A stretch of 64,000 nt of DNA from JBLEFH01 sp047345645 (GTDB lineage: Bacteria > Pseudomonadota > Alphaproteobacteria > Rhodobacterales > Rhodobacteraceae). The stretch lies in NCBI GenBank assembly GCA_047345645.1, contig JBLEFH010000003.1. One strand, written 5' to 3'. This document shows, piece after piece, positions 43,701 through 52,506 of the stretch (position 1 is its first letter; the number at the start of each line of letters is the position of its first letter). Under the pieces are notes generated by a model. That model did no database searches and had not been told where the DNA came from. It saw nothing but the letters and a program-made list of their open reading frames with translations. The translations under genes and the position numbers were made by a program.

Positions 43701-44175
43701 TCAGCGGGTAGCCGACCTCGTCCGCCATCTGGCGGACCTTGTCCATATCGTCGGGCAGGATCTCGGTGGCCGGGACGACCGGCACATCCGCCTCGATCGC
43801 GACTTTCCGCGCGCTGGCCTTGTCGCCAAGCATCCGCATGGTTTCGGCTTTCGGACCAATGAAGGTGAGCCCATTGGCGCGGCAGGCTTCCACCAGATCC
43901 GGGTTTTCCGAGAGCAACCCATAGCCCGGATGCACCGCATCTGCGCCCGATTCCTTGGCCACGCGGATGATTTCCTCAATCGACAGATAAGCCGCGACCG
44001 GCCCAAGCCCCTGCCCGATCAGATAGGCCTCATCCGCCTTGAACCGATGGAGCGACAGTTTGTCCTCCTCCGCATAAACCGCGACCGTCTGCTTGCCGAG
44101 TTCATTGGCCGCGCGCATCACGCGAATGGCGATCTCGCTGCGGTTGGCGACAAGGATCTTTTTAAATTCGGTCAC
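40735..44175 (-). CDS. pyc: Pyruvate carboxylase
   Basis: This 1146-residue single-chain biotin enzyme has, in order: biotin carboxylase (ILVANRSEIAIRVMRAANELG; WGGGGRGMRPI; IEVNPRVQVEHTVTEE), carboxyltransferase (TDTTMRDGHQSLLATRMRTHD; ECWGGATFDVAYRFL) and biotin carboxyl carrier with EAMKMET near the C-terminus. It makes oxaloacetate from pyruvate and bicarbonate using ATP, replenishing the TCA cycle. The start is a GTG overlapping the antiporter stop as GTGA. Biotin uptake genes at 22,531-24,439 fit its cofactor need. Confidence 0.97.
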   Translation of the reverse strand: MTEFKKILVANRSEIAIRVMRAANELGKQTVAVYAEEDKLSLHRFKADEAYLIGQGLGPVAAYLSIEEIIRVAKESGADAVHPGYGLLSENPDLVEACRANGLTFIGPKAETMRMLGDKASARKVAIEADVPVVPATEILPDDMDKVRQMADEVGYPLMLKASWGGGGRGMRPIMSADELESKVREGKREAEAAFGNGEGYLEKLVQRARHVEVQILGDSHGEIYHLWERDCTVQRRNQKVVERAPAPYLTQEQREEICNLGLKIARAANYECAGTVEFLMDMDSGAFYFIEVNPRVQVEHTVTEEVTGIDIVRAQILIAEGKTLEEATGVGSQENVRLNGHALQCRVTTEDPRNNFIPDYGRITAYRGATGFGIRLDGGTAYSGAVITRYYDSLLEKVTAWAPTAEGARLRMIRALREFRIRGVETNINFVENLLQHPTFLDDSYTTKFIDTTEDLFDFRKRKDRATRLLTYLADITVNGHPETAGTERPDVEKVIVPALRGEIQDGTRQLLEAKGPQAVADWMLDQKRLLITDTTMRDGHQSLLATRMRTHDMKKIAPAYAHNLPQLFSVECWGGATFDVAYRFLQECPWQRLRDLRAAMPNLMTQMLLRASNGVGYTNYPDNVVEAFVKQAAESGVDVFRVFDSLNWVENMRVAMDAVIESGKICEGTICYTGDMMDPAQNKYDRAYYIDMGKALKAGGAHVLGLKDMAGLLKPDAADVLVRALKDEVGLPVHLHTHDTSGISAASILAAAHAGVDAVDLAVDAMSGGTSQACMGSVVSALRHGERDTGLDLDAIREISNYWEGARKLYAAFESGLEAPASEVYLHEMPGGQFTNLKAQAKSMGLEEKWPLVAKRYHEVNEMFGDIPKVTPSSKVVGDMALMMVSQGLTRDEVEDPNRDVAFPDSVIDMMRGNLGQPPGGWPEAIQKKVLKGEAAMTERPGAVLPAADLKALRAELEEKVGDFPVDDEDFCAYLMYPKVFLDYVERHKPYGPVRALPTDVFFYGMEPGEEISAEIDPGKTLEIRLSAVGDTHAEDGMVKVFFELNGQPRNIRVPDRHAAASIATRPKAEEGNANHVAAPMPGIVASVAVSQGQEVKKGDMLLTIEAMKMETALHSDRDGTVAAVHVGAGDQIDAKDLLVAFED

Positions 44176-46127
44176 GATAGACTCTCCTGTTCGTCGTTGG
44201 GGGCTGGCGCATCGGCCTCCGCATCCGCCTCTTCACGAGCCTTCTGCTTCTCTTTGCGCTTTTTCTCTTTTTCTTCCTTACGCTTCTTGGCGGCTTCATC
44301 CTTGGCCGCCAGACGCCCGCGCAGCTCATCCTCGATGCGTTCATGCTGCTCGCGCGCCTTGTCCATGTAAGGCTTGTTGTCGATGATCGGTTTTTCGGGG
44401 TCCCAGAGGGTCGCGAGTTCCCGCAGCATCGCGCGGTCATGCTCGACAAAGCCTTCCGCGAACCGCTCGATCTCCCAATCCTCATGACCAAGCGCCTCAA
44501 GGGCGTATTTCCCGGCCCGGACGGCGCTGTCGAACACCTCGCGCACCGAATCCTCGGTCCCGGCGGCGTAAAGCTGGTAAACATGGTGGCGATCGCGCGC
44601 CCGCGCGATGATCCGCACATCCGGGTGATAGCGGTGCAGATATTCAACGATCCGCACCGATTTTTCAGGATCGTCAATCGCGACCACCACGGCCCGCGCG
44701 CCGCCAACGCCCGCCGCTTCCAGCGTCGCAGGGCGGGAAATGTCGCCATAATAGCTGCGGATGCCAAATTGGCGCATGTTGTTGATCGTGCGGTGATTGC
44801 TGTCGATGAGCACGGTTTCGTGGCCGGTGCCTTTGAGCATCCGGTTGACCACCTGACCAAAGCGCCCGACGCCGATGATGATGACCGGCCCGCTGGCATC
44901 AATATCATCGGGCTCCAGCGACTGCGCCGCCTTGTAACGCGCGGCGATGGCTTCATAGGTGATGAAGAGAAGCGGCGTTAGGAACATCGACATGGAGATG
45001 ACCATCAGCACCAGATCGCCGCGTTCGGCGGAGAGCACGCGCGTTTCCGTCGCAAAGGAGAGCAGGAAGAAGCCGAATTCCCCGGCCTGCGCCAGCGAGA
45101 GGGTGAAGAGCAGACGGTCCCGCCCTTTGAGCTTCGCCGTGATCGCGACGATGAACAGAACCGCGAATTTGATCGCCATCAGCAGGATCGTCAGCCCGAT
45201 GATGACAAAGGGCATTTCGACGAGCAGCCCAAGATCGATGCTCGCGCCGACGGTGATGAAGAAGAGGCCGAGCAGCAGCCCCTTGAAGGGCGCGATGTCC
45301 GCCTCGATCTCGTGGCGGTATTCAGAGGTCGCGAGGACCACGCCCGCGAGGAAGGTGCCGAGCGCGGGCGAAAGGCCGAGCGCTTCCATGAAAAGCGCCA
45401 CGCCGACGACGAAGAGCAGCGCCGTCGCGACGTAGATTTCATGCAGCTTCGAATGGCTGATGAAGCGGAAAATATGGGGCGTCAGATAGCGGCCCGCGAG
45501 CAGCATCACGACCACGGCGCCGATCACGACCGGCGCTTGAAGATAGGTCGGCAACTCGCTGACAACGCTGGCGGTTTCCTCCGCCGCAGCCGCCTCCCCC
45601 GAGGGCTTGGCCCACCAGGGCGCAAGCAGCGGGATGATGGCGAGGAAGGGGATCGCGGCGACGTCCTGAAAGAGCAGAACCGAAAAGGACGCCTGCCCGC
45701 CCGTCGAGCGCGACAGGCGTTTTTCGTTGAGCGTCTGCATCACGATCGCGGTCGAGGAGAGCGACAGGATGATCCCGAGCGCGAGCGCCTGATTCCACCT
45801 AATCCCAAACGCAAAAGCAACGCCCGCAATCGCCGCCAGCGTCAGCAGAACCTGCGCGCCGCCGAGGCCCAGAAGCTTCCGCCGCATCTCCCACAAGGCT
45901 TTCGGTTTAATCTCCAAACCGATGAGGAAAAGCATCAGAACCACGCCGAATTCGGCATAATGGCGCAGCTCTTCGGTCTCCGCCCCGACCAGCCCGAGAA
46001 CCGGGCCGATCATCAACCCGGCGACCAAAAAGCCGAGGACGGAACCAAAACCAAAACGTTGTGTGAGCGGCACGGCGATCACCGCCGCCCCGAGATAAAT
46101 TGCGATCTGGACGAGAATATGATGCAT
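44172..46127 (-). CDS. Kef-type monovalent cation/proton antiporter with RCK domain
   Basis: This 651-residue CPA2 antiporter has about twelve membrane segments (VLGFLVAGLMIGPVLGLVGA; LSSTAIVMQTLNEK; SPALGTFLAGVVLA), then a TrkA-N/RCK Rossmann domain beginning PVIIIGVGRFGQVVNRML (about 415), and a strongly charged Lys/Glu-rich coiled tail. It probably exchanges K+ for H+ under control of a nucleotide or thiol ligand. Glutathione gating as in KefB/KefC is possible but not shown. ATG 46127 (MHHILVQIA) is preferred over 46151. It reads into pyc. Confidence 0.92.
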   Translation of the reverse strand: MHHILVQIAIYLGAAVIAVPLTQRFGFGSVLGFLVAGLMIGPVLGLVGAETEELRHYAEFGVVLMLFLIGLEIKPKALWEMRRKLLGLGGAQVLLTLAAIAGVAFAFGIRWNQALALGIILSLSSTAIVMQTLNEKRLSRSTGGQASFSVLLFQDVAAIPFLAIIPLLAPWWAKPSGEAAAAEETASVVSELPTYLQAPVVIGAVVVMLLAGRYLTPHIFRFISHSKLHEIYVATALLFVVGVALFMEALGLSPALGTFLAGVVLATSEYRHEIEADIAPFKGLLLGLFFITVGASIDLGLLVEMPFVIIGLTILLMAIKFAVLFIVAITAKLKGRDRLLFTLSLAQAGEFGFFLLSFATETRVLSAERGDLVLMVISMSMFLTPLLFITYEAIAARYKAAQSLEPDDIDASGPVIIIGVGRFGQVVNRMLKGTGHETVLIDSNHRTINNMRQFGIRSYYGDISRPATLEAAGVGGARAVVVAIDDPEKSVRIVEYLHRYHPDVRIIARARDRHHVYQLYAAGTEDSVREVFDSAVRAGKYALEALGHEDWEIERFAEGFVEHDRAMLRELATLWDPEKPIIDNKPYMDKAREQHERIEDELRGRLAAKDEAAKKRKEEKEKKRKEKQKAREEADAEADAPAPNDEQESLS

Positions 46128-46255
46128 TTGCGAAAGCCTTTCGGATCGCATCCTATTAATTCAGACGGTAAACGCAACTGTTACCGCAAACATCAACCAG
46201 AACGGAGCGCGAACACGGGCTTTCCTTTTCGCCCCACTGCCGCTAATTTGAGCAC

Positions 46256-48616
46256 ATGACAGACACAACGCCTTCCCTCTCCGCCCGCGCCATGGGCTAC
46301 AGCGCCCCGGACTATCTCGACGGGCTGAACCCGGCGCAGCGCGAGGCCGTGGAAACGCTGGACGGGCCGGTGCTGATGCTCGCGGGCGCCGGCACCGGCA
46401 AGACCCGCGCGCTGACCACGCGAATCGCGCATCTTTTGCGGACGGGCCGCGCGCGCCCGAATGAAATCCTCGCCGTGACCTTTACCAACAAGGCCGCGCG
46501 GGAGATGAAGGACCGCGTGGGCGCGCTCGTTGGCGGCACGGTGGAGGGAATGCCCTGGCTCGGCACCTTCCATGCAATCTGCGTGAAGCTCTTGAGGCGT
46601 CATGCGGAACTCGTTGATCTGAAGTCGAATTTCACGATTCTCGACAGCGACGATCAGCAGCGTTTGATGAAGCAGGTTCTAGAAGCAGAGAGCGTCGACA
46701 TAAAAAAATGGACTCCTCGCTGGGTCGCGTCTCGCATCGACCAATATAAGAATAACACATGGACGCCAGAGAAGCTCCCTGCAGCGAATGAAGTTCGCAT
46801 GGAACGTATTCCCGGCAGCTTCGTCACGAAAAAGGACGGCGGCCCGGGACATCTTTGCTCGACCAAAGAAATTTACGCGCTCTATCAGGAGCGGCTGAAA
46901 ACGCTCAACGCGGTCGATTTTGGCGATCTGCTGCTCCATATGGTCCATATTTTTCAGACACATCCCGATGTGCTGGCGAAGTATCAGGAGTGGTTCCGCT
47001 ACATCCTCGTGGACGAGTATCAGGACACCAATGTGGCGCAGTATCTTTGGCTGCGCCTGCTCGCGGCGGGTCACAAGAACATTTGCTGCGTGGGCGATGA
47101 CGATCAGTCGATCTATGGCTGGCGCGGCGCGGAGGTCGGTAATATCCTGCGGTTCGAGAAGGATTTTCCCGGTGCGAAGGTGATCCGGCTGGAGCAGAAT
47201 TATCGCTCGACCCCGCATATCCTTGCCGCCGCCGGTGGGGTGATTGCACAGAATAATGACCGTCTTGGCAAGGAGTTATGGACCGATCTTGAAGAGGGCG
47301 AGAAGGTCCGCCTCATCGGCCATCACGACGGCGAGGAAGAGGCGCGCTGGATCGGCGAAGAGATCGAGGCGATGCAGCGCGGCACCCGCCACATGGCGCC
47401 CTTCACGCTCGACGACATCGCGATCCTCGTCCGCGCCTCCCACCAGATGCGCGCCTTCGAGGACCGGTTTTTGAACATCGGCCTGCCCTACCGCGTCATC
47501 GGCGGCCCGCGCTTTTACGAGCGCATGGAGATCCGCGACGCGATGGCCTATTTCCGCATCGTCGTCACGCCCGAGGACGGGCTGGCCTTCGAGCGGATCG
47601 TCAACACGCCGAAGCGCGGGATTGGCGAGAAGGCGCAGCAGCTCATCAACTCTGTCGCGCGGGAGCGGGCACTGACCTTGCCTGACGCGGCCCGCGCCGT
47701 GGTGGATGAAGAGTTAATCGCCGCCAAGGGCCGCAGCGCCCTTCGCCAACTTCTCGACGGGATCGAGCGCTGGCGCGGCAAGCTGACCGAGATGCCCCAT
47801 AACGAGTTGGCCGAAATCATCCTCGACGAGTCCGGCTATACGGAGCATTGGCAAAAGCAGAAGACACCGGAAGCCCAGGGCCGGCTGGAGAACTTGAAAG
47901 AACTCGTCAAAGCCCTTGAGGAATTTGAAAATTTCCAAGGGTTCTTGGAGCATGTCAGCCTTGTGATGGACAATGCGGGCGACGAGGCGGGCGAGAAAGT
48001 GTCGATCATGACGCTCCATGCTGCCAAAGGTCTCGAATTCCCCGCCGTGTTCCTGCCGGGCTGGGAAGACGGTCTTTTCCCCAGCCAACGCGCCATGGAT
48101 GAGAGCGGGCTAAAAGGGCTCGAAGAGGAGCGCCGCCTCGCCTATGTCGGCATCACACGGGCCGAGCAAGTCGCGACGATCTCCTTTGCCGGAAACCGCC
48201 GTATTTACGGGCAATGGCAAAACACCCTGCCCTCGCGCTTCATCGACGAATTGCCCGAGCGCCATGTCGAGGTGCTAAGCGGCGCGAGCCTGCAAAGCTC
48301 GCCGCTCGCCGGAATGATGCGCGGGTCCGACTTGGAAGACCGCGCCGTCAAAGCCGATCACTACAACTCCCCCGGCTGGCGGCGGATGCAAAGCCGCGCG
48401 GGCAAACGCGGCATCGTCTCACCGGGCGCAGGCCCGATCATCGACGCCACCGCCGTCTCCCCGTTCTCCATCGGCGATCGGGTGTTCCACCAGAAATTCG
48501 GCTATGGCACCGTGACCGAAGAAGACGGCGAAAAGCTCACCGTGGATTTCGAAAAAGCAGGCGAAAAGAAGGTGGTGTCCGCCTATCTTAAAGCGCCGGA
48601 CGACGTGCCGTTTTAA
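46256..48616 (+). CDS. uvrD: ATP-dependent DNA helicase UvrD/PcrA
   Basis: This 786-residue superfamily 1A helicase has motif I AGAGTGKTR (43-51), motif Ia VTFTNKAAREMKDR, motif II VDEYQDTN, motif III GDDDQSIYGWRGA, motif V SIMTLHAAKGLEF and motif VI YVGITRAE. The C-terminus holds the Tudor-like RVFHQKFGYGTVTEEDG segment. It unwinds DNA 3'-5' in nucleotide excision and mismatch repair and clears recombinases. Residues about 140-205 (46,670-46,870) show clearly lower GC and different codon choice than the flanks. The gene is divergent from the antiporter. Confidence 0.95.
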   Translation: MTDTTPSLSARAMGYSAPDYLDGLNPAQREAVETLDGPVLMLAGAGTGKTRALTTRIAHLLRTGRARPNEILAVTFTNKAAREMKDRVGALVGGTVEGMPWLGTFHAICVKLLRRHAELVDLKSNFTILDSDDQQRLMKQVLEAESVDIKKWTPRWVASRIDQYKNNTWTPEKLPAANEVRMERIPGSFVTKKDGGPGHLCSTKEIYALYQERLKTLNAVDFGDLLLHMVHIFQTHPDVLAKYQEWFRYILVDEYQDTNVAQYLWLRLLAAGHKNICCVGDDDQSIYGWRGAEVGNILRFEKDFPGAKVIRLEQNYRSTPHILAAAGGVIAQNNDRLGKELWTDLEEGEKVRLIGHHDGEEEARWIGEEIEAMQRGTRHMAPFTLDDIAILVRASHQMRAFEDRFLNIGLPYRVIGGPRFYERMEIRDAMAYFRIVVTPEDGLAFERIVNTPKRGIGEKAQQLINSVARERALTLPDAARAVVDEELIAAKGRSALRQLLDGIERWRGKLTEMPHNELAEIILDESGYTEHWQKQKTPEAQGRLENLKELVKALEEFENFQGFLEHVSLVMDNAGDEAGEKVSIMTLHAAKGLEFPAVFLPGWEDGLFPSQRAMDESGLKGLEEERRLAYVGITRAEQVATISFAGNRRIYGQWQNTLPSRFIDELPERHVEVLSGASLQSSPLAGMMRGSDLEDRAVKADHYNSPGWRRMQSRAGKRGIVSPGAGPIIDATAVSPFSIGDRVFHQKFGYGTVTEEDGEKLTVDFEKAGEKKVVSAYLKAPDDVPF

Positions 48617-48631
48617 ACACCCATAGCACAT

Positions 48632-48673
48632 AAAAAAAGACACCGCGGCCAGGGAGGAGGAGGCCACGGTGTC
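48632..48673 (-). terminator. Rho-independent terminator of the DUF1127 gene
   Basis: GACACCGCGGCC pairs with GGCCACGGTGTC (one mismatch) around an 11-nt loop, and on the minus strand seven T residues follow directly. It may also serve the convergent helicase gene. Confidence 0.8.
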
Positions 48674-48734
48674 CTTTGACAACCGGCTGCTCTAGGGAGG
48701 AGGTGAGCGCCGGTATCTCTGAGATGCTTAGGGC

Positions 48735-48938
48735 TTAGGCGCCGTAAGCAGCTTCATGTGCAATGGCGCGGAGTTCGCCGCGGGCGATGCCGAGATCGGC
48801 GAGTTCGCGGTCGCTCAGGTCGCGCAGTTCATTCAGGGTCCGCTGGTATTTGCGGAAAGCCTCGAGGCGCATTTTCAGGTTAGCAAAGAGGCCTGCTTTG
48901 GCCGGAGCGAGGCGTGCATCGTATGCGATATGTGCCAT
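48735..48938 (-). CDS. DUF1127 small basic protein
   Basis: This 67-residue protein has the DUF1127 signature RTLNELRDLSDRELADLGIARGEL, preceded by MAHIAYDARLAP and followed by a short tail AHEAAYGA. Such proteins are common in Rhodobacteraceae and in some species affect RNA turnover and phosphate or stress responses. AGGAG precedes ATG 48938; the longer reading frame to 49082 has no support. A strong terminator follows. Confidence 0.88.
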   Translation of the reverse strand: MAHIAYDARLAPAKAGLFANLKMRLEAFRKYQRTLNELRDLSDRELADLGIARGELRAIAHEAAYGA

Positions 48939-49261
48939 TGTGTTTCTCCTAATACTCATACTTTGGCGTTGTGCTCGGGGCCGTTTCGTTTGGCCCGTCG
49001 CCTTGTTCGATGACAGGTATATGGGCAGTCGGGCCTCCGGCGAAACTGACGATTGGACAGTCCCGCCCTGCAAAAAACGCATAGCTTAACCATTTGTTTT
49101 CAATTGTGAATTTTATGTGATAGCGACAACATTGCTGCAAAGCAGCATGTGACGCCACGTATCGGACATGGCGCGGCGCACGCCCAAATCGATAAAGTGT
49201 CGGCTTTGGGGTTGCATAGGGGGCGCGATCCTCCGAAGACTCACCATCAAAGGAGAGGCAT
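48939..49261. other. Divergent intergenic region between the DUF1127 gene and mrp
   Basis: The 323-bp gap holds no credible gene. It should contain promoters for both directions; the AT-rich part at 49,080-49,125 is the likely core. A short inverted repeat TGCTGC-AAA-GCAGCA lies at 49133-49147. No small RNA was recognised. Confidence 0.5.
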
Positions 49262-50353
49262 ATGGATCGTGAGACGGTTTTAGAGGCATTGAAGGCGGTC
49301 ACACTGCCCGATGGCGGCGATATTGTCAGCCGCGACATGGTGCGCGCGTTGATGATTGACGGCGAGGCTTTGCGTTTTGTGCTGGAGGTTCCCGCCGAGG
49401 CCGGGGCTGCGCTGGAACCGGTGCGGGCGGAAGCGGAGCGAGTCGCCAGCGCCCTGCCCGGCATTGCCCGCGCGCAGGTGTTGATGACGGCCCATAGCGC
49501 GCCGCAGGCCCCGCAGATCAAAGCGTCCAGCGGCCCGAAAGGCGCGGGCGGGCCGCCGCCGCGGATTGGCGGTCATGCGACACCCGACATGGCGCAACCG
49601 CCGGGGGTGAAACGGATTATCGCGATTGCGTCGGGCAAGGGCGGGGTTGGTAAATCCACCCTCTCGGCCAATCTCGCCGTGGCGCTGGCGCAGCAGGGCA
49701 AGAAGGTCGGGCTGCTTGATGCGGATATTTACGGGCCCAGCCAGCCTCGGATGCTCGGCGTGACCCAGAAGCCCGAGACGCAAGAGAAGGAGATCATCCC
49801 GCTCACCGCCCATGGCGTGACGATGATGAGTCTTGGCCTGTTGATGCCGAAGGATGAAGCGGTCGTCTGGCGCGGGCCGATGCTGATGGGGGCACTGCAA
49901 CAGATGCTTTCGCTGGTTCGCTGGGGCGAGCAGGATGTGCTGATCGTCGATCTGCCGCCCGGCACCGGGGATGTGCAACTGACGCTGGCGCAGAAGACCC
50001 AGATGACCGGCGCGATTGTCGTCTCCACCCCGCAGGATGTGGCGCTGATCGACGCAAGGCGCGCGATGAATATGTTCGACAAGACCAATGTGCGGGTCTT
50101 GGGGATCGTCGAGAATATGTCGTCTTATGTCTGCCCGAAATGCGGGCATGAGGAGCATCTTTTCGGCCATGGCGGCGCGAAGGCGGAGGCCGAGGCGCGC
50201 GGTGTGCCCTTCCTTGGGGAGATCCCGCTGGACCTTGCGATCCGCCTTGCCGGGGATGGCGGCACGCCCGTGGTCGCCGCCGCGCCGGAGAGCCCGCAGG
50301 CGGGCGCGTATCTCGCGCTCGCCAAACGTCTGATCGACGGCGGGTTGGTGTAA
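49262..50353 (+). CDS. mrp: Mrp/ApbC-type Fe-S carrier ATPase
   Basis: This 363-residue protein has an N-terminal MIP18-like (DUF59) domain (residues 1-80), a flexible Gly/Pro linker and a ParA/MinD-type P-loop domain with SGKGGVGKST (124-133). The Fe-S-binding CPKC pair and VVDLPPGTGDVQLT-like LIVDLPPGTGDVQL segment are present. It binds and transfers [4Fe-4S] clusters to target enzymes. An AGGAG ribosome-binding site precedes ATG 49262. A terminator follows. Confidence 0.95.
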   Translation: MDRETVLEALKAVTLPDGGDIVSRDMVRALMIDGEALRFVLEVPAEAGAALEPVRAEAERVASALPGIARAQVLMTAHSAPQAPQIKASSGPKGAGGPPPRIGGHATPDMAQPPGVKRIIAIASGKGGVGKSTLSANLAVALAQQGKKVGLLDADIYGPSQPRMLGVTQKPETQEKEIIPLTAHGVTMMSLGLLMPKDEAVVWRGPMLMGALQQMLSLVRWGEQDVLIVDLPPGTGDVQLTLAQKTQMTGAIVVSTPQDVALIDARRAMNMFDKTNVRVLGIVENMSSYVCPKCGHEEHLFGHGGAKAEAEARGVPFLGEIPLDLAIRLAGDGGTPVVAAAPESPQAGAYLALAKRLIDGGLV

Positions 50354-50357
50354 AATG

Positions 50358-50380
50358 CGGGCCTTCGGGCCCGTTTTTTT
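50358..50380 (+). terminator. Bidirectional terminator between mrp and the FAH gene
   Basis: CGGGCC and GGCCCG form a stem with a TTCG loop followed by seven T residues. It serves mrp on the plus strand, and the last T bases abut the FAH stop codon, so it can also act on the minus strand. Confidence 0.85.
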
Positions 50381-51204
50381 CAGAGTACCTTGGTTTGCTG
50401 GATGCCGAGGCCCGCGACTTCCAGCTCCATTTCGTCGCCCGATTGGAGGAATCGCGGCGGGTTTTGCCCGAGGCCGACGCCGGAGGGTGTGCCCGTGGCG
50501 ATAATATCGCCGGGGCGCAGTTCGAAATAGAAAGCCAGCCGGGTCACGATCTCGCGGACGGAGAAGATCATGTCGGCGGTGCTGGAGTCCTGCTGCACCT
50601 CGCCATTGACCGATGTGCGCAGGTTGAGGGCCTGCGGATCGCCAACCTCATCCGGTGTGACCAGCCACGGCCCGATCGGGCCGTAACCGGGCGCGGATTT
50701 GCCCTTCACGAATTGGCCGGAGAAATTCTTCTGGAAATTCCGCTCGGAGACATCATTCACGAGGCAATAGCCCGAAATCGCCGCCATCGCCTCCTCCTCG
50801 CTCGCCCGGAAGAGCGGCGCGCCGATGACAACGCCAAGCTCGACCTCCCAGTCGGTCTGATCGCCCGCCAGCATCAGATCGTCATAGGGGCCCGCGATGC
50901 AGGAGGTCGCCTTGTTGAAAATCATCGGATCCTTGGGCAGCCGTGAGCCGGTTTCCTCCGCATGGGCGCGATAGTTGAGGCCGATGGCGAAGAAATTCGG
51001 CGCATCCGCGAGACAGGCCCCGACCCGGCCCTCGATCACCGGCAAATCGGCGATGGTGATCTCCCGGATCGCGGCGATGGCCTCCAGCGAGATGCCCTTG
51101 CCCGCAAAATCCGCGACATGGCCGGAGAGATCGCGCGCGCGGCCCTCCCGGTCGAGAATCGCTGGTTTTTCTTCGCCCTTCGGCCCAATCCGCAGCAGTT
51201 TCAT
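50380..51204 (-). CDS. Fumarylacetoacetate hydrolase family protein
   Basis: This 274-residue FAH-domain protein has NFFAIGLNYRAHAEETGSRL, PMIFNKATSCIAGP, the metal ligands in DWEVELGVVIG and FVKGKSAPGYGPIGPWL, and DIIATGTPSGVGLGQ. The family includes ureidoglycolate lyase-like, 2,4-diketo-3-deoxy-L-fuconate hydrolase and acylpyruvase enzymes. The gene starts 9 bp after the puuB stop, so it is probably the last gene of the polyamine operon. GGAG precedes ATG 51204. Confidence 0.9.
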   Translation of the reverse strand: MKLLRIGPKGEEKPAILDREGRARDLSGHVADFAGKGISLEAIAAIREITIADLPVIEGRVGACLADAPNFFAIGLNYRAHAEETGSRLPKDPMIFNKATSCIAGPYDDLMLAGDQTDWEVELGVVIGAPLFRASEEEAMAAISGYCLVNDVSERNFQKNFSGQFVKGKSAPGYGPIGPWLVTPDEVGDPQALNLRTSVNGEVQQDSSTADMIFSVREIVTRLAFYFELRPGDIIATGTPSGVGLGQNPPRFLQSGDEMELEVAGLGIQQTKVL

Positions 51205-51213
51205 AGCGTCTCC

Positions 51214-52506
51214 TTAGATCCCAAGCTCGTCACGCAGACGATACCATGTCATCCCCAGCACCAGAAGCGGCCAGCGCATCAGCGGGCCGCCCGGGAAAGG
51301 CGGGCTGGGGATCGCCGCCATCTGGTTGAACCGTTCGGGCTGGCCGTGCATCGCCTCGGCCAGCAGCTTGCCCGCAAGCGTCGCGATGGTGATGCCATGG
51401 CCCGAATAGCCGCCCGCCTGCCACAGATGCGGCGCGCGCTGGCGCAACAGCGGAAGGCGCGCGCGGGTGATCCCGAGCGTGCCGCCCCAGCCATGGGTGA
51501 TCTCGGCGCTTTCAAGCTGCGGGAAGACCTCCAGCATTTTGGGCCGCACCAGCGCCTTGATGTCCTTGGGGAAGCGGTAGCGGTAGCTTTCCGTGCCGCC
51601 AAACAGCATCCGCTTATCATGGGAGAGCCGGTAATAATTCACCACGAATTTGTCGTCATGGACGGCGTAATTGTTCGGGATGATCGCGGGGTCCACCGGC
51701 TCGGTGGCGATGATGAAATTGTTGATCGGCATGATCTCGGGCGAGCGCCGCGCGATCTCGTCATCCTGATAGCCGTTGCAGGCGATGATGATCTGATCTG
51801 CCGTGACCGACCCGCGCTCGGTGCGTACCAGCCGCCCGTCGATCCGGCCCGGTGATTGCTCGTAGATCTCCGCGCCCGCCGCCTCCGCCGCGCGCGCAAG
51901 GCCGATGGCGTAGGAGAGCGGGTGAAGATGGCCCGCCGAGAGATCCAGCATCCCGCCGCTATAGCTTTCCGTCGCCACCTCATCGCGGATCGCCGCCTTG
52001 TCGAGATAGCGGGCCTCATGGCCGTAATGCTTGGCCAGATGGTCCACGAGGCGCTTTTCGTGATCGGGACTGCCCGTCGCCGCGCCCAGGACACCGGGCT
52101 GATAATGGCAATCAATCTGATGGTCCGCGATGAGGTTGCGGACGAGTTGCCCCGCCTCCTGCCCTAGCTGCCAAAGCGCGCGGGCGGCGTCCTTGCCCAT
52201 CAGGTCCTCAAGCGCCAGCACATCCTCGCGCTGGCCCGCGCCGCATTGCCCGCCATTGCGGCCCGATGCGCCCCAACCGACTCGCGCCGCATCGAGGACC
52301 ACCACTTTCGCGCCGCGCTTCGCCAGATGCAGCGCCGCCGAGAGGCCCGTATAACCCGCGCCGAGGATGCAGACATCCGCCTGCACCTCCTCCATCAGCG
52401 CGGGCCGCGCCTGCAAGCCGGTCGCCGTGTCCGCATACCAACTATCGGTGTGGCGGCCGCGCGGGCCGTTCACCTCCAGAATGTTGAGACCGTCAAACAA
52501 ATTCAT
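51214..52506 (-). CDS. puuB: PuuB-like gamma-glutamylputrescine oxidase (FAD-dependent)
   Basis: This 430-residue DAO-type flavoprotein has DVCILGAGYTGLSAALHLAKRG (Rossmann, about 44), GWGASGRNGGQCGAGQRE, and SGHGITIATLAGKLLAEAM near the C-terminus. The position after a gamma-glutamylpolyamine synthetase gene supports oxidation of a gamma-glutamylated amine. Its ATG overlaps the puuA stop as ATGA. It is an FAD-dependent oxidase; the exact amine is not proved. Confidence 0.88.
   Translation of the reverse strand: MNLFDGLNILEVNGPRGRHTDSWYADTATGLQARPALMEEVQADVCILGAGYTGLSAALHLAKRGAKVVVLDAARVGWGASGRNGGQCGAGQREDVLALEDLMGKDAARALWQLGQEAGQLVRNLIADHQIDCHYQPGVLGAATGSPDHEKRLVDHLAKHYGHEARYLDKAAIRDEVATESYSGGMLDLSAGHLHPLSYAIGLARAAEAAGAEIYEQSPGRIDGRLVRTERGSVTADQIIIACNGYQDDEIARRSPEIMPINNFIIATEPVDPAIIPNNYAVHDDKFVVNYYRLSHDKRMLFGGTESYRYRFPKDIKALVRPKMLEVFPQLESAEITHGWGGTLGITRARLPLLRQRAPHLWQAGGYSGHGITIATLAGKLLAEAMHGQPERFNQMAAIPSPPFPGGPLMRWPLLVLGMTWYRLRDELGI

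Noticed and set aside
40792..44370. Open frame of 1192 codons on the plus strand
   Set aside because: It is the antisense of pyc and the antiporter end. Its translation is rich in Arg, His and Asp with no domain, and pyc has all catalytic motifs. Long antisense frames are normal at this GC.
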